DNA from: Swaminathania salitolerans
GTDB taxonomy: Bacteria; Pseudomonadota; Alphaproteobacteria; Acetobacterales; Acetobacteraceae
Assembly: GCF_007988945.1 (NCBI RefSeq)
Contig: NZ_BJVC01000001.1
Location: 310,001-374,000, forward strand
Length of the DNA: 64,000 nt
Direction: 5' to 3'
The position numbers and the translations under genes are program-made. The notes below the pieces were generated by a model. The model was not told the DNA's origin. It searched no databases and was given only the letters and a program-made list of their open reading frames with translations. Within the stretch, counting starts at the first letter, position 1; every line of letters begins with the position of its first letter. Positions 18,529 through 27,328 of this stretch are shown here, piece after piece.

Positions 18529-19566
18529 ATGGCCGAAGCGCTGGTTCTCGAGGAAAAGGGAGTCCTCCGTCTGCGCGACATCGCGCTCGAGGACAAGCTC
18601 GGTCCCAACGATGTAAGGGTCGCTATTCACACGGTCGGCATATGCGGCAGCGACGTCCATTATTACAAGCACGGGGCGATCGGACCTTTCATCGTGCGTG
18701 AACCCATGGTCCTCGGTCACGAGGCGTCGGGCACGATCGTCGAGATCGGCGATGCGGTGTGCACGCTAAAACCCGGCGATCGCGTCTGCATGGAGCCGGG
18801 CATCCCCGATCCGCTCTCCCGTGCTGCACGCCTCGGACAATATAACATCGATCCGGCTGTGCGCTTCTGGGCGACGCCGCCTGTTCATGGCTGTCTGACG
18901 GCCAGTGTCGTGCATCCCGCTGCCTATACGTTCCGTCTGCCCGATACGGTCAGCTTCGCCGAAGCAGCGATGGTCGAGCCTCTGGCCGTTGGTGTTCATG
19001 CCTGCGTCAAGGCCCGCCTGCAGCCGGGGGATGTCTGTCTGGTGACGGGGGCAGGGCCTATCGGCATCGTGACGGCGCTCTCGGCTCTGGCATCCGGCGC
19101 AAGCCAGGTCTTCATCAGCGATTTTTCCGCACCCAAGCTCGCGATTGCCGGGCAATACGACAGGATCACGCCTGTCGATCTGGCGAAAGAGAAACCCGCC
19201 GACGTGATCGCCGCGCGCTGCGGGAGCGGCTGGGGCGTGGATGTGACCTTCGAGGCGAGCGGCTTCGAGACGGCCTATGACGACGCGCTTGCCTGCACGC
19301 GCCCGGGCGGCCGGCTCGTTCTTGTCGGTATGCCGCCCCGCAAGGTCGCGTTCGATATCGTGGCCGCCCAGGCCAGGGAAATCAGTATCGAGACGGTCTT
19401 CCGCTACGCGCATGTCTATGACCGGGCGATCGCTCTGATTGCTTCGGGCAGTATCGACCTCAAGCCGCTGATTTCCGCCACTTTCCCGTTTCGTGAGGCG
19501 GTCGCCGCCTTCGAGCGGGCGGCGGAGGGACGGCCGGAGGATGTCAAGCTGCAGATAACGCTCTGA
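18529..19566 (+). CDS. Zinc-dependent xylitol/sorbitol-type polyol dehydrogenase
   Basis: 345 residues from the ATG at 18529, which has a GGGGAG ribosome site; an earlier in-frame ATG at 18436 would put the operator inside the gene. Medium-chain dehydrogenase of the sorbitol/xylitol/L-idonate group. The catalytic zinc ligands lie in [15 protein letters not shown] (Cys), LGHEASG (His-Glu) and the [11 protein letters not shown] region. The structural-zinc cysteine cluster is absent, as in many polyol dehydrogenases. The Rossmann motif is [15 protein letters not shown]. It oxidises a polyol such as xylitol or D-sorbitol to the ketose with NAD. It is followed after 76 bp by an SDR gene, probably co-transcribed. 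Confidence 0.88.
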   Translation: MAEALVLEEKGVLRLRDIALEDKLGPNDVRVAIHTVGICGSDVHYYKHGAIGPFIVREPMVLGHEASGTIVEIGDAVCTLKPGDRVCMEPGIPDPLSRAARLGQYNIDPAVRFWATPPVHGCLTASVVHPAAYTFRLPDTVSFAEAAMVEPLAVGVHACVKARLQPGDVCLVTGAGPIGIVTALSALASGASQVFISDFSAPKLAIAGQYDRITPVDLAKEKPADVIAARCGSGWGVDVTFEASGFETAYDDALACTRPGGRLVLVGMPPRKVAFDIVAAQAREISIETVFRYAHVYDRAIALIASGSIDLKPLISATFPFREAVAAFERAAEGRPEDVKLQITL

Positions 19567-19642
19567 GCTGGACGATACGCCGCACGCGCCCGCCCGGAAG
19601 GCGCCGGGCCGACCTGCATATCCGGAACAAGGACAATTTCAC

Positions 19643-20413
19643 ATGACCGGTGTTCAAGATCGTTTTTCGCTTTCGGGCAGGATTGCCGTCGTGACAGGCG
19701 CCTCGCGCGGCCTCGGCGTGACCCTGTGCGACGTTCTGAGTGCTGCCGGTGCCGATATCGTCGCCGTGGCCCGTGACGAAGCGCTTCTCGAGGACGTCGC
19801 GCATACCGTGACCGCGCGGGGAAGACGCTGTGTCGCGGTTGCCGCCGATCTTCTCGACAGCGCGGCGGCAGAAATCGTGATGACGCGGGCGCGGGACGAG
19901 ATCGGTATCCCCACGATCCTCGTCAACAATGCCGGGATGAGCATTCCGAAAACCCTCGCGGAGCAGAGCGTCGAGGAATGGGATGCCATTCTCGCCCTCA
20001 ACCTCCGGACCCCATGGCTCATGGCGCGGGCCATGGCCCCGGGCATGATCGCGCAGGGTGGCGGCAAGATCGTGAATATCAGCTCCATGGCGAGCAAGGT
20101 CGCCCTGACGGAACACGGTGCGTATGTTGCCTCCAAGGCCGGGCTGAACGGGTTGACGAAGGTCATGACGGCCGAGTGGGGGCCGCACAACATCCAGGCG
20201 AATGCCGTCTGTCCCACCGTTGTCTGGACGCCCATGGGCGAGCGCGTATGGGGCGTGGGCGACAAGCTGGCCCGCTTTCTGGAGAAGATCCCCGCCGGTC
20301 GTGTCGCCACACCCGAGGAGGTGGCCGATCTTGTACTGTATCTCGCTTCTCCCGCCTCGGGGATGATCAACGGTCAGGAGATCTTCGTCGATGGGGGCTA
20401 TACGGCGCTCTGA
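19643..20413 (+). CDS. SDR-family polyol/gluconate-type dehydrogenase
   Basis: 256 residues, classical short-chain dehydrogenase. The cofactor motif is VTGASRGLGVTL, then LVNNAGMS, the catalytic Ser in VNISSMASK, and Y-x3-K in GAYVASKAGLNG. The C-terminus ends INGQEIFVDGGYTAL. The sequence resembles gluconate 5-dehydrogenase, D-threitol dehydrogenase and L-xylulose reductase groups; these cannot be separated by eye. Its place 3' of a xylitol-type dehydrogenase suggests interconversion of polyols and ketoses through NAD(P). No ribosome site stronger than GGAACAAGGA was seen. Confidence 0.85.
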   Translation: MTGVQDRFSLSGRIAVVTGASRGLGVTLCDVLSAAGADIVAVARDEALLEDVAHTVTARGRRCVAVAADLLDSAAAEIVMTRARDEIGIPTILVNNAGMSIPKTLAEQSVEEWDAILALNLRTPWLMARAMAPGMIAQGGGKIVNISSMASKVALTEHGAYVASKAGLNGLTKVMTAEWGPHNIQANAVCPTVVWTPMGERVWGVGDKLARFLEKIPAGRVATPEEVADLVLYLASPASGMINGQEIFVDGGYTAL

Positions 20414-20574
20414 ACCGGCGTCGCGAGCCGTCGCCGCGAACCGTCGCCCGGCAGCGCCTGAACCGGACCGAACCCGAACCCGGCGCTGCTATCGTAGCTT
20501 CCGGACGGTTATCGGATCGGTGCGCCTGGCTTTTCCGCGATGGGAGACAGGGATTGGAGCTGGCGGCTGCACTC

Positions 20575-20592
20575 GTTATGTTATAACATAAC
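20575..20592. promoter_or_regulatory. Putative Zur box
   Basis: GTTATGTTATAACATAAC is a perfect 18-bp palindrome in a GC-rich setting, 3 bp before the first possible start of a DUF1826 gene. Zinc-uptake regulator (Zur) sites in proteobacteria have this form (ATGTTATAACAT core), and DUF1826 genes are known neighbours or members of Zur regulons. The palindrome is directly seen; the Zur assignment is inferred. Confidence 0.7.
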
Positions 20593-20595
20593 CTC

Positions 20596-21228
20596 ATGTG
20601 CCCGACCCTTGCAATCCCTCCATGCCCGACCCGGCAGCGTATGCCCGGTTCCGTTCCTCTGGAGAGCGTCCGCCCTACGGCGGATGCCCTTTCGGTGTTC
20701 GGGTGTATGCTCGCTCCGGAGGTGAGGCGAGCCGCGCGCCTGTTTCTCGCCCGAAGATATGGATGTGTCTCCTATCGTGGCTCCCTTGCCGGAATCGAGC
20801 ACGAGGTGACGCACGCGCTTTGCGGCGTCATGGCGCCTCTTGCACAGGATGTGATCGCCCTCGCGCGGCGCTACAATGCGATCACGGGCCATGAGATCCT
20901 GCGTGTGCGGCTCGAACGGGTCGTGTCGGATATGTGCTGTCGGTTCCATATCGATTGTCTGGATCTGCGCCTGCTGCGAACCTATGTCGGCCCGGGCGTC
21001 CAGTGGAGCGACGATGACGGCGCGACCGTTCGGCAGACACCGCGCGAGGCCGTCATCCTGCTGAAAGGAACCCATGACCCGCAATGGGCGGCAACCGGGA
21101 GAATCCTCCATCGCTCGCCGCCGCTTTCCACCAGCAACGGCGCTGTCCAGGGGCGTGTGCTGTTGACGATCGACGGGACCGATCCATGCCCGGACGGCAT
21201 GTCGCGGGGGACGGTAGCGGAAGGATAG
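20596..21228 (+). CDS. DUF1826 domain protein
   Basis: At most 210 residues; the start is uncertain (20596, 20641 or 20707), since no clear ribosome site precedes any of them and 20596 lies right after the palindrome. The body shows the DUF1826 pattern: ILRVRLERVVSDMCCRFHID, then LRLLRTYVGPGVQW, AVILLKGTH and GRILHRSPPL, ending GRVLLTIDG. The conserved Cys-x3-His (CCRFH) followed by Asp could bind a metal. Function of the family is unknown; association with zinc-limitation genes is described. It is followed after 3 bp by a diverged paralog and both probably respond to zinc through the upstream palindrome. Confidence 0.75.
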   Translation: MCPTLAIPPCPTRQRMPGSVPLESVRPTADALSVFGCMLAPEVRRAARLFLARRYGCVSYRGSLAGIEHEVTHALCGVMAPLAQDVIALARRYNAITGHEILRVRLERVVSDMCCRFHIDCLDLRLLRTYVGPGVQWSDDDGATVRQTPREAVILLKGTHDPQWAATGRILHRSPPLSTSNGAVQGRVLLTIDGTDPCPDGMSRGTVAEG

Positions 21229-21231
21229 GGG

Positions 21232-21810
21232 ATGTTTGCAATCGAAAGCTGGCCGGCCCCGGGAACTGCGCGAGGGCCGCGCGTGAGGGCGTCCGGACTG
21301 AACGGGGCAATCGCGGATCTGACACGGCTCGATCTCGACATGGTGGTCTGGGCGCGGCGCGTGCCGGCGCACTGGAGCGAAGCCATGCGTGACGCCCGGC
21401 TTCCCGATGATATCGTCGTCGGCACAGGGACGATCGCTCAGATGAAAGAGCGGATCGATGCGACGCATGACTCGTTATCGGGGCAGCCGCACTATCCCGG
21501 CTTCCTGCTCGAAGACGTGAAGCATACGATGGCGCTTCTCGCGGCACTAGCGGGCGCGAACAGGGTCACGATGCGCCTGTCGCGCTGTGCAACGGAGCAT
21601 CGGCTTCGTTTGCGCGCCGGCATGACGGTTTTCTGCCTGTATGGCGAGGGCGCGGCGTACTGGAATTCGGGCGTCCCGTCCGGGGAGGCCAGCCTTACCG
21701 CTTTCGCGCCGTTCGGTCTGGCGTTCATGCCCGGTCAGGCTTCCGATCCTGTTGCGATCGCTCTGACGGCGCGCGCGCAGGCATGGTATCTGCTGATCGA
21801 GACGCACTGA
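21232..21810 (+). CDS. Diverged DUF1826-like protein lacking the Cys/His motif
   Basis: 192 residues with a good GGAAGGATAGGGG leader and a 3-bp gap to the gene before. It has the N-terminal half expected of DUF1826 (LDMVVWARRVPAHW, LLEDVKHTMALLAALAGAN) and then VTMRLSRCATEHRLRLRAGM and VFCLYGEGAAYWNSG. These line up with VRLERVVSDMCCRFHIDCLD and LLRTYVGPGVQWSDD in the neighbour, but the C-x3-H and the GRILHRSPP block are replaced. I read it as a degenerate paralog that may pair with the first protein. This alignment was done by eye, so the relation is probable, not proven. Confidence 0.55.
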   Translation: MFAIESWPAPGTARGPRVRASGLNGAIADLTRLDLDMVVWARRVPAHWSEAMRDARLPDDIVVGTGTIAQMKERIDATHDSLSGQPHYPGFLLEDVKHTMALLAALAGANRVTMRLSRCATEHRLRLRAGMTVFCLYGEGAAYWNSGVPSGEASLTAFAPFGLAFMPGQASDPVAIALTARAQAWYLLIETH

Positions 21811-21871
21811 CCGCGAGAGGCCTCCCGGGTGAACTGATATCCCCGGGCAAAGGCCGCTCGTTCGTCTCTTC

Positions 21872-23659
21872 TCACTCCTTCCTGTGCGGCAGGAATGTCG
21901 CCAGCATTTCCTTCGCCGAACCGCGGATCATCTCCTTCAGATCCGGCTCCGTCCTGAGACAGGACAGGAAGGCTTTCGCCTGCTCGAGCGTGATATGTGG
22001 CGGGAGAGGCGGAACCTCGGGATCGGTGCGGGCTTCAAGTATGACAGGACGATCCGCCTGCAGGGCATCGTCCCATGCCGACGCGATCTGATCCGGATGA
22101 TCGACGAGAATGCCCTTGAGACCCAGAAGCTCGGCATATTTGTGGTAGGGAAAATCCGGGATGGACTGGGTGGCGGTCGTCTTGCCCTCTCCGAGCTGCA
22201 CGCGCTCCTCCCAGGTGACCTGATTGAGATCGCGGTTATTGAGGACGAGCACGACGAGGCGGGGATTGTCCCATTGTTTCCAGTATTTGGAGATGGTGAT
22301 CATGACGTTCAGACCATTCATCTGCATCGCCCCATCTCCCATACAGGCGATGACAGTGCGCTCTGGATAGGCCATCTTGGCCGCGACAGCATAGGGCGTG
22401 CCGGCGCCAAGGGAGGCGAGACCACCGGAAAGCGATGCTTTCATGCCGCGGCGTATCCTGAGATCGCGGGCAAACCAGTTGGCCACCGACCCGGAATCGG
22501 CGGTGATGATCGCGTCGTCCGGAAGACGGGGAGACAGCTCCCAGAATACGCGCTGCGGGTTGACCGGATTGGCGTCGGTCATCGCCCGCGCCTCGAGGAC
22601 CTTCCACCAGGTTTCGACCTCACGCTCGATCTTCTCGCGCCAGGAGCGATCCGTCTTGCGTTCGAGCAGCGGCAGAAGCGCCTGCAATGTGGCGGCGCTG
22701 TCGCCCTGGAGGCAGACATCCATCGGATAGCGCAGGGAGAGATTGGCAGGATCGATATCGATCTGCACGCCGCGGGCCTGACCCGGGTCCGGCAGGAACT
22801 CGCTATAGGGATAGGACGATCCGACCATCAGGAACGTGTCGCATTCCTTCATCAGATCCCATGACGGCTTGGTGCCGAGCAATCCTACCGACCCGGTGAC
22901 ATAGGGAAGCGCATCCGGAACGGCGGCCTTTCCGAGCAGCGCCTTGGCGATGCCGGCACCCAGACATTCGGCGATGGCGATGAGTTCGTCCGTCGCCTCG
23001 AGCGCGCCCGCTCCGGCAAGGATTGCGACCTTGCGGCCTGCATTCAGGATCCTTGCGGCTTCTTCCAGCCCCTTGCGGTCCGGAACCGAACTCGTAACGG
23101 TTTCCCCTATCCCGGTATGGGTGAAGCCATGCGCGATCGGAGCCTCCTTGTAGGGAAGCTCCTGCAGATCGTTGGGGACGATCACGACGGTCGGTGCGCG
23201 CTTGTCACGGGCGATGCGCACGGCCCGATCGATCGCATGACGGATCTGGGTAGGCTCGGTGACCGTGACCACATACTCCGAGGCGACGTCCTTGCAGAGA
23301 GACTGGAGATCGACCTCCTGCTGGTAGCTCGCGCCGATACAGCTGCGGGCCTGCTGCCCCATGATGGCGACGACGCCCATATGATCGAGCTTCGCGTCGT
23401 ACAATCCGTTGAGCAGATGGATGGCACCGGGACCGGAGGTGGCGAAGCACAGACCGACCTGACCGGTGAATTTCGCATGGGCCGAAGCCATGAAAGCGGC
23501 CATCTCCTCATGACGGACCTGAACATAATCGATACGCCCCGCATCGATCTCGCGCTGGAGTGCGACATCGATCCCGCCTGCGCCGTCGCCCGGATAGCCA
23601 TAGGCGCGCCGCAACCCCCATTCCCTGAGGCGTTTCCAGATGAACTCGCTGACATTCAT
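21872..23659 (-). CDS. poxB: Thiamine-pyrophosphate enzyme, PoxB-like pyruvate oxidase
   Basis: 595 residues from the ATG at 23659 (MNVSEFIWKRLREWG), chosen because a GGAG lies 8 bases upstream; the frame is open to 23920 without family-like sequence. The TPP family order is clear: GYPGDGAGGIDVAL and RHEEMAAFMASAHAKFTG, then ATSGPGAIHLLNGLYDAK, and the TPP motif MGDGAMQMNGLN with NN about 27 residues on. It resembles quinone-linked pyruvate dehydrogenase PoxB, which makes acetate and CO2 from pyruvate at the membrane. The C-terminus lacks an obvious lipid-binding helix. It is divergent from a lactate dehydrogenase-type gene, so the two could carry lactate to acetate. Acetolactate synthase or another decarboxylase is possible. 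Confidence 0.82.
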   Translation of the reverse strand: MNVSEFIWKRLREWGLRRAYGYPGDGAGGIDVALQREIDAGRIDYVQVRHEEMAAFMASAHAKFTGQVGLCFATSGPGAIHLLNGLYDAKLDHMGVVAIMGQQARSCIGASYQQEVDLQSLCKDVASEYVVTVTEPTQIRHAIDRAVRIARDKRAPTVVIVPNDLQELPYKEAPIAHGFTHTGIGETVTSSVPDRKGLEEAARILNAGRKVAILAGAGALEATDELIAIAECLGAGIAKALLGKAAVPDALPYVTGSVGLLGTKPSWDLMKECDTFLMVGSSYPYSEFLPDPGQARGVQIDIDPANLSLRYPMDVCLQGDSAATLQALLPLLERKTDRSWREKIEREVETWWKVLEARAMTDANPVNPQRVFWELSPRLPDDAIITADSGSVANWFARDLRIRRGMKASLSGGLASLGAGTPYAVAAKMAYPERTVIACMGDGAMQMNGLNVMITISKYWKQWDNPRLVVLVLNNRDLNQVTWEERVQLGEGKTTATQSIPDFPYHKYAELLGLKGILVDHPDQIASAWDDALQADRPVILEARTDPEVPPLPPHITLEQAKAFLSCLRTEPDLKEMIRGSAKEMLATFLPHRKE

Positions 23660-23854
23660 GGACATGGCTCCGGCGCTCCGATTCATCGATTTCGCGTGGC
23701 AGTGTGCCGGGGGAACGCCGGGCTCCCGGGAGGTGTTCAGTCCGGCGGGATGAAAAAAGCCCGCGAGAATCCGGACCGGACGGGCGCGAAGGCCCGGAGG
23801 GGAAGGGAATCCCGGGCCGGTTCGCTCTCGTTCGCTCCGGTCTCTGGGGGTGAA

Positions 23855-23872
23855 TATCACGCAATCGTGATA
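23855..23872. promoter_or_regulatory. Inverted repeat between poxB-like and lldD-like genes
   Basis: TATCACG and CGTGATA form a perfect 7-bp inverted repeat with a 4-base spacer (CAAT), 71 bp before the start of the lldD-like gene and 195 bp before the divergent poxB-like gene. It is a good operator candidate for joint control of both. The regulator is not in the window. Confidence 0.5.
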
Positions 23873-23943
23873 ATGGCGCGCGCGGGCAAAACCGCGATGG
23901 CAACCGTTCCCCGTGGACATGATCCGAACCGGGAGAAGAACTA

Positions 23944-25146
23944 ATGTCCATGACGGCCAGACGGCGCCTGCGCGATATCTATCTGCTTACGGATTTCGAA
24001 AAGGCCGTCCGGCGTTATCTTCCAAAAGCCGTGTTCGAATATGTGCGCAACGGCGCCGGTTCCGAGATCAGCCTGAGACGGAACCGGGCGATCTTCGAGC
24101 GTTTTCTGTGGCGTCCCTATCGGCTGCGCGATGTCAGTGCCTGCGCGGCAGAGATAACCCTCTTCGGTGAGCGATATGCACAGCCTTTCGGCTTCGCGCC
24201 GACCGGTGGCGCTGCGATGACGCGCTACGATGCCGACAGGATAGAGGCCGCCGCAGCGCAGCGTCACGGGCTGTTCTACGCACTTTCCGCCAATTCCCTG
24301 ACACCGCTCGAGGACATCATCAGGGTCAACCCGCGCGCCTGGTTTGCCGCTTATCTGCCGAGCGATCGGGGCGTGATCGACGGGATGATCGACCGTGTCT
24401 CGCATGCGGGCTATACGGTTTTTCTGGTCACTTGCGACGTCCCCGTGCCCGCGCAACGTATCCCCGAAACCCGGGCCGGATATGCGATGCCGATCCGTCC
24501 CAATCTGCGTGCGACCCTTGGCGGCCTCCGGCGTCCCGGCTGGACGCTCGGCACGCTGGGGCGGACCATTCTGCGCGATGGAAACCCGAGGATCGTGAAT
24601 ATCCGGCCGCAGGGCGGTCCGGGCCTGTTTTCGAGGGAAATCGCTTCCGTGGGTGGGTCGCCCTGTTTCACCTGGGATCATATCCGCCATATCCGGGCCC
24701 GCTGGCGCGGCAAGCTCGTGCTCAAGGGAATCATGCGTCCCGAGGATGCCAGGGAGGCGGCCGCGATCGGCGTGGACGGAATCGTCGTGTCCGATCACGG
24801 GGCGCGGCTGCTCGATACGACCGTGGCCCCGCTCGAGATCCTGCGAGAGATCAGGCATGCGTCCGGCTCCATGACGGTCATGGTCGATAGCGGATTTCGC
24901 ACGGGCGGCGATGTGCTCAAGGCCATGGCGCTCGGTGCGGATGCGGTGATGATCGGACGCCCCTTCCTGCAGGCCTGCGCCCTTGCGGGGGCCGCGGGGC
25001 TCGATCGTGCAGTATCGATTCTCCGCACGGAGATCCTGCGCGATCTGGGCCTGCTCGGCATATCCCGGCTCGAAGCGCTGGACATGACGCTTCTCAAGGA
25101 CCTTCACGAGGTGGGATTTGCGCAGATGGCGCCGGACACGGTCTGA
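23944..25146 (+). CDS. lldD: FMN-dependent alpha-hydroxy-acid (L-lactate) dehydrogenase
   Basis: 400 residues with the FMN-dependent alpha-hydroxy-acid oxidase fold. The N-terminus RRRLRDIYLLTDFEKAVRR and YVRNGAGSEISLRRN are typical, as are FGFAPTGGAAMTR and YALSANSLTPLEDI. The catalytic His is in VVSDHGARLLDT, where the family usually has SNHGGRQLD. Lys in LVLKGIMRPEDA and VDSGFRTGGDVLKAMALGAD with MIGRP complete the site. It oxidises L-lactate or a related 2-hydroxy acid to the 2-keto acid, passing electrons to the respiratory chain. The SDHGAR variant could mean a changed substrate. It is divergent from the PoxB-like gene. Confidence 0.82.
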   Translation: MSMTARRRLRDIYLLTDFEKAVRRYLPKAVFEYVRNGAGSEISLRRNRAIFERFLWRPYRLRDVSACAAEITLFGERYAQPFGFAPTGGAAMTRYDADRIEAAAAQRHGLFYALSANSLTPLEDIIRVNPRAWFAAYLPSDRGVIDGMIDRVSHAGYTVFLVTCDVPVPAQRIPETRAGYAMPIRPNLRATLGGLRRPGWTLGTLGRTILRDGNPRIVNIRPQGGPGLFSREIASVGGSPCFTWDHIRHIRARWRGKLVLKGIMRPEDAREAAAIGVDGIVVSDHGARLLDTTVAPLEILREIRHASGSMTVMVDSGFRTGGDVLKAMALGADAVMIGRPFLQACALAGAAGLDRAVSILRTEILRDLGLLGISRLEALDMTLLKDLHEVGFAQMAPDTV

Positions 25147-25251
25147 GTCATGTGTGACCGGTCGCGTGACCCGACTGTGCGTCCGGCTGCAACTCCGTTG
25201 TCCGGGCGAGGTTGAAGGCTGCGCACCCCGCTGCAACCGAAGGAACACGAC

Positions 25252-26406
25252 ATGCTGCCTCCCGTTCTCTACGATCCGGGCCTCGAGATGCCCGCCGCCG
25301 ATGAGGAAGGCGTCATCCGCGACATCCTGACCCAGTTTCACAGGATCGTCTCGGCCACGCATCGCGATCTCGGACATGCGGAGAGGGGGGTACATGCGAA
25401 AAGCCACGCTTTGCTCGAGGGCTCCCTTCATGTGCATCGGGATCTGTCTGCCGAACTGGCGCAGGGGCTCTTTGCGACACCCGGCACCTATCCGCTGGTT
25501 GCACGTCTTTCCGCCATACCCGGCGACCCCCTGCGCGACGCCGTATCAGGGCCGCGCGGTCTGGCGCTCAAGATCGACGGGGTCGAGGGAGAGCTGCTCG
25601 AAACCGCCGGGGGGAATGCGGTGCAGGATTTCCTGTTCGCCAATGGGACGGCGTTCGGCGCACCGACGGCCTATCAGTTTCTGCAGTCCTTACGCCTGCT
25701 GGCCCTGACGACGGATCGGGCTGAAGGCGCGAAAGCCGCTCTCTCGCGGCTGCTTCGCAGGGTGCAGCGTGTGCTGGCGCGTTTCGGGCATCGCTCCGCG
25801 ATGCTCGATGCGCTCGGCGGTTTCCTGCCGACCCACCCCCTTGGCGACCGGTTTCACTCCCAGGTTCCCCTGCGTCACGGTCGCCATGTGGCCAAATACG
25901 ATATCGTGCCGGACTCCGAAAATTTCCGACGGCTCTCCGGGGCGACCATCGATATCGATCGCGATCCTTTCGCGATCCGCAACGCAATCTCCCGGGTCAT
26001 GGCCGCAGAGGGCGGGCGCTGGAGCCTGCGCGTGCAGCTCTGCCGCGACGTCGAGGCCCAGCCGATCGAGAATGGCGCCGTCGAATGGAGCGAGGCGATC
26101 AGCCCTTTCCAGAATGTCGCGACCATCGAATTGCCGCCACAGACGAGCTGGAGCCGGGAGCGCGCCCGCTCGCTCGAGGACGCGCTGTGTTTCTCACCCT
26201 GGCAGGGGCTCGAGGCGCATCGCCCGCTTGGCAATATCATGCGCGCGCGCCGCGCCGCCTATCCTTTCTCCTCCGGGCTGCGCGGCCGTCTGAACGGCTG
26301 TCCCGTTCACGGTCTCTTTCCGAAAACCATCCACAAGAACGGTCGTTCAGATCAGGCTCAGCGCTCGGAGCAGGCGCATGATGCTGACAGTGAGGCTGCG
26401 GGCTGA
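25252..26406 (+). CDS. Catalase-like heme peroxidase
   Basis: 384 residues, the short catalase-like family with the catalase core only. The distal His region reads RGVHAKSHALLEGSLHVH, followed by FATPGTYPLVARLSA and GPRGLALKIDG. QDFLFANGTAFGAPTAYQFL is typical of catalase-related proteins. The proximal Tyr probably lies in RARRAAYPFSSGLR. The usual catalase wrapping and C-terminal flavodoxin-like domains are missing, so organic peroxide or low catalase activity is likely. It lies 105 bp after the lactate gene; protection against H2O2 from flavin oxidation would make sense. The last 30 residues are charged and not conserved-looking. Confidence 0.82.
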   Translation: MLPPVLYDPGLEMPAADEEGVIRDILTQFHRIVSATHRDLGHAERGVHAKSHALLEGSLHVHRDLSAELAQGLFATPGTYPLVARLSAIPGDPLRDAVSGPRGLALKIDGVEGELLETAGGNAVQDFLFANGTAFGAPTAYQFLQSLRLLALTTDRAEGAKAALSRLLRRVQRVLARFGHRSAMLDALGGFLPTHPLGDRFHSQVPLRHGRHVAKYDIVPDSENFRRLSGATIDIDRDPFAIRNAISRVMAAEGGRWSLRVQLCRDVEAQPIENGAVEWSEAISPFQNVATIELPPQTSWSRERARSLEDALCFSPWQGLEAHRPLGNIMRARRAAYPFSSGLRGRLNGCPVHGLFPKTIHKNGRSDQAQRSEQAHDADSEAAG

Positions 26407-26432
26407 ACAGACGACGGTCGGGTCTCTGTTAT

Positions 26433-26450
26433 GGTGCGTGGCGACGCACC
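26433..26450. terminator. Hairpin after the catalase-like gene
   Basis: GGTGCGT and ACGCACC form a perfect 7-bp stem with a 4-base loop, 27 bp after the stop. There is no T-run, so termination strength is uncertain. Confidence 0.42.
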
Positions 26451-27328
26451 GTCACGGCGCAATCCGGGCTGCAGCTGTGCGACAGGATAACGGCGTCGCG
26501 ATCCACATCTGATGTATAAACGAGCAGATTCGCGCAAAAATCCAGCCTGTAACGCAGAAACAGCTTTCTCTCATCGGAAATTCGGTTCCGGACAGATTGG
26601 TATGTGCAGCCGCAGCGAGCCGAAAACCAGCCCGTAGCGGAAGAACGGTCCACGAGGGCGGCAGTGCCTGAAAGATGGTCACCTGGGCAGGCATCCTCAT
26701 GAAGCCGGACCGTGGATTTCTTTCGACAGGTGTCAGAAGCGACGACCTGTTCACGCCTCATATGCGCCCCCCGAATGGATGACCTGGCGACTTCTTCTCT
26801 CCGAAGATCCAATCCAGATCGGTCGTGCCGCTGATGATGCGCTGACGATTCCGCCTGCCTGCCATCGAGCCGGTTTTTCATGCGAACGAAGATACCTATG
26901 GATCATCCCGCCAGCAGAGCCTGCTGCAATTCGCGACAATGATCGTGTCCCAAAGGCGTAGGCTGCTTGTCCCGCGGCTAATACCGATCGTTCTGTGCAA
27001 GGGGTTCTCAACGCCCGGGGAAATGTGACCTTCATCACCCGCAAGGCGCGGATAAGCGTCGGGTTCTGGCGGCTGAACCCGGCAAAATGTTACATTACGT
27101 TACTTTATATTGCAAAAGGTGTGCCTGCGCAGAAAAAAATATCGAAGAAACAAGGATAAATCTCTCAAATATATTTTAGTGCTGTTTTTCAAACCCATTT
27201 GAGTGGAAGTAGAGATGATTTGCGGATACTCAAGCAATTACTTGGTTTTAATTATTTGAATATAGATCATATCTGATCGTCGAATATCGGCGGCGACATG
27301 ATGTGAAGAGCTGGGAAGTTCTAGATCC
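26451..27328. other. Gene-free stretch, turning AT-rich before the Hint gene
   Basis: No reading frame here looks like a protein: frames of up to 150 codons on the minus strand have no recognisable motif. The second half (27080-27328) is markedly AT-rich, with stretches such as ATATTTTAGTG and AATTATTTGAATATAG, and serves as leader to the Hint gene. GATCA at 27265-27269 and TGATC at 27274-27278 form a 5-bp inverted repeat with 4-base spacer about 50 bp before that start. The first half may be a decayed gene; nothing is identifiable. Confidence 0.5.

Noticed and set aside
26429-27044. Minus-strand frames of 97-150 codons that might be a transposase remnant
   Set aside because: No DDE or helix-turn-helix motif, no inverted ends or target duplication seen.
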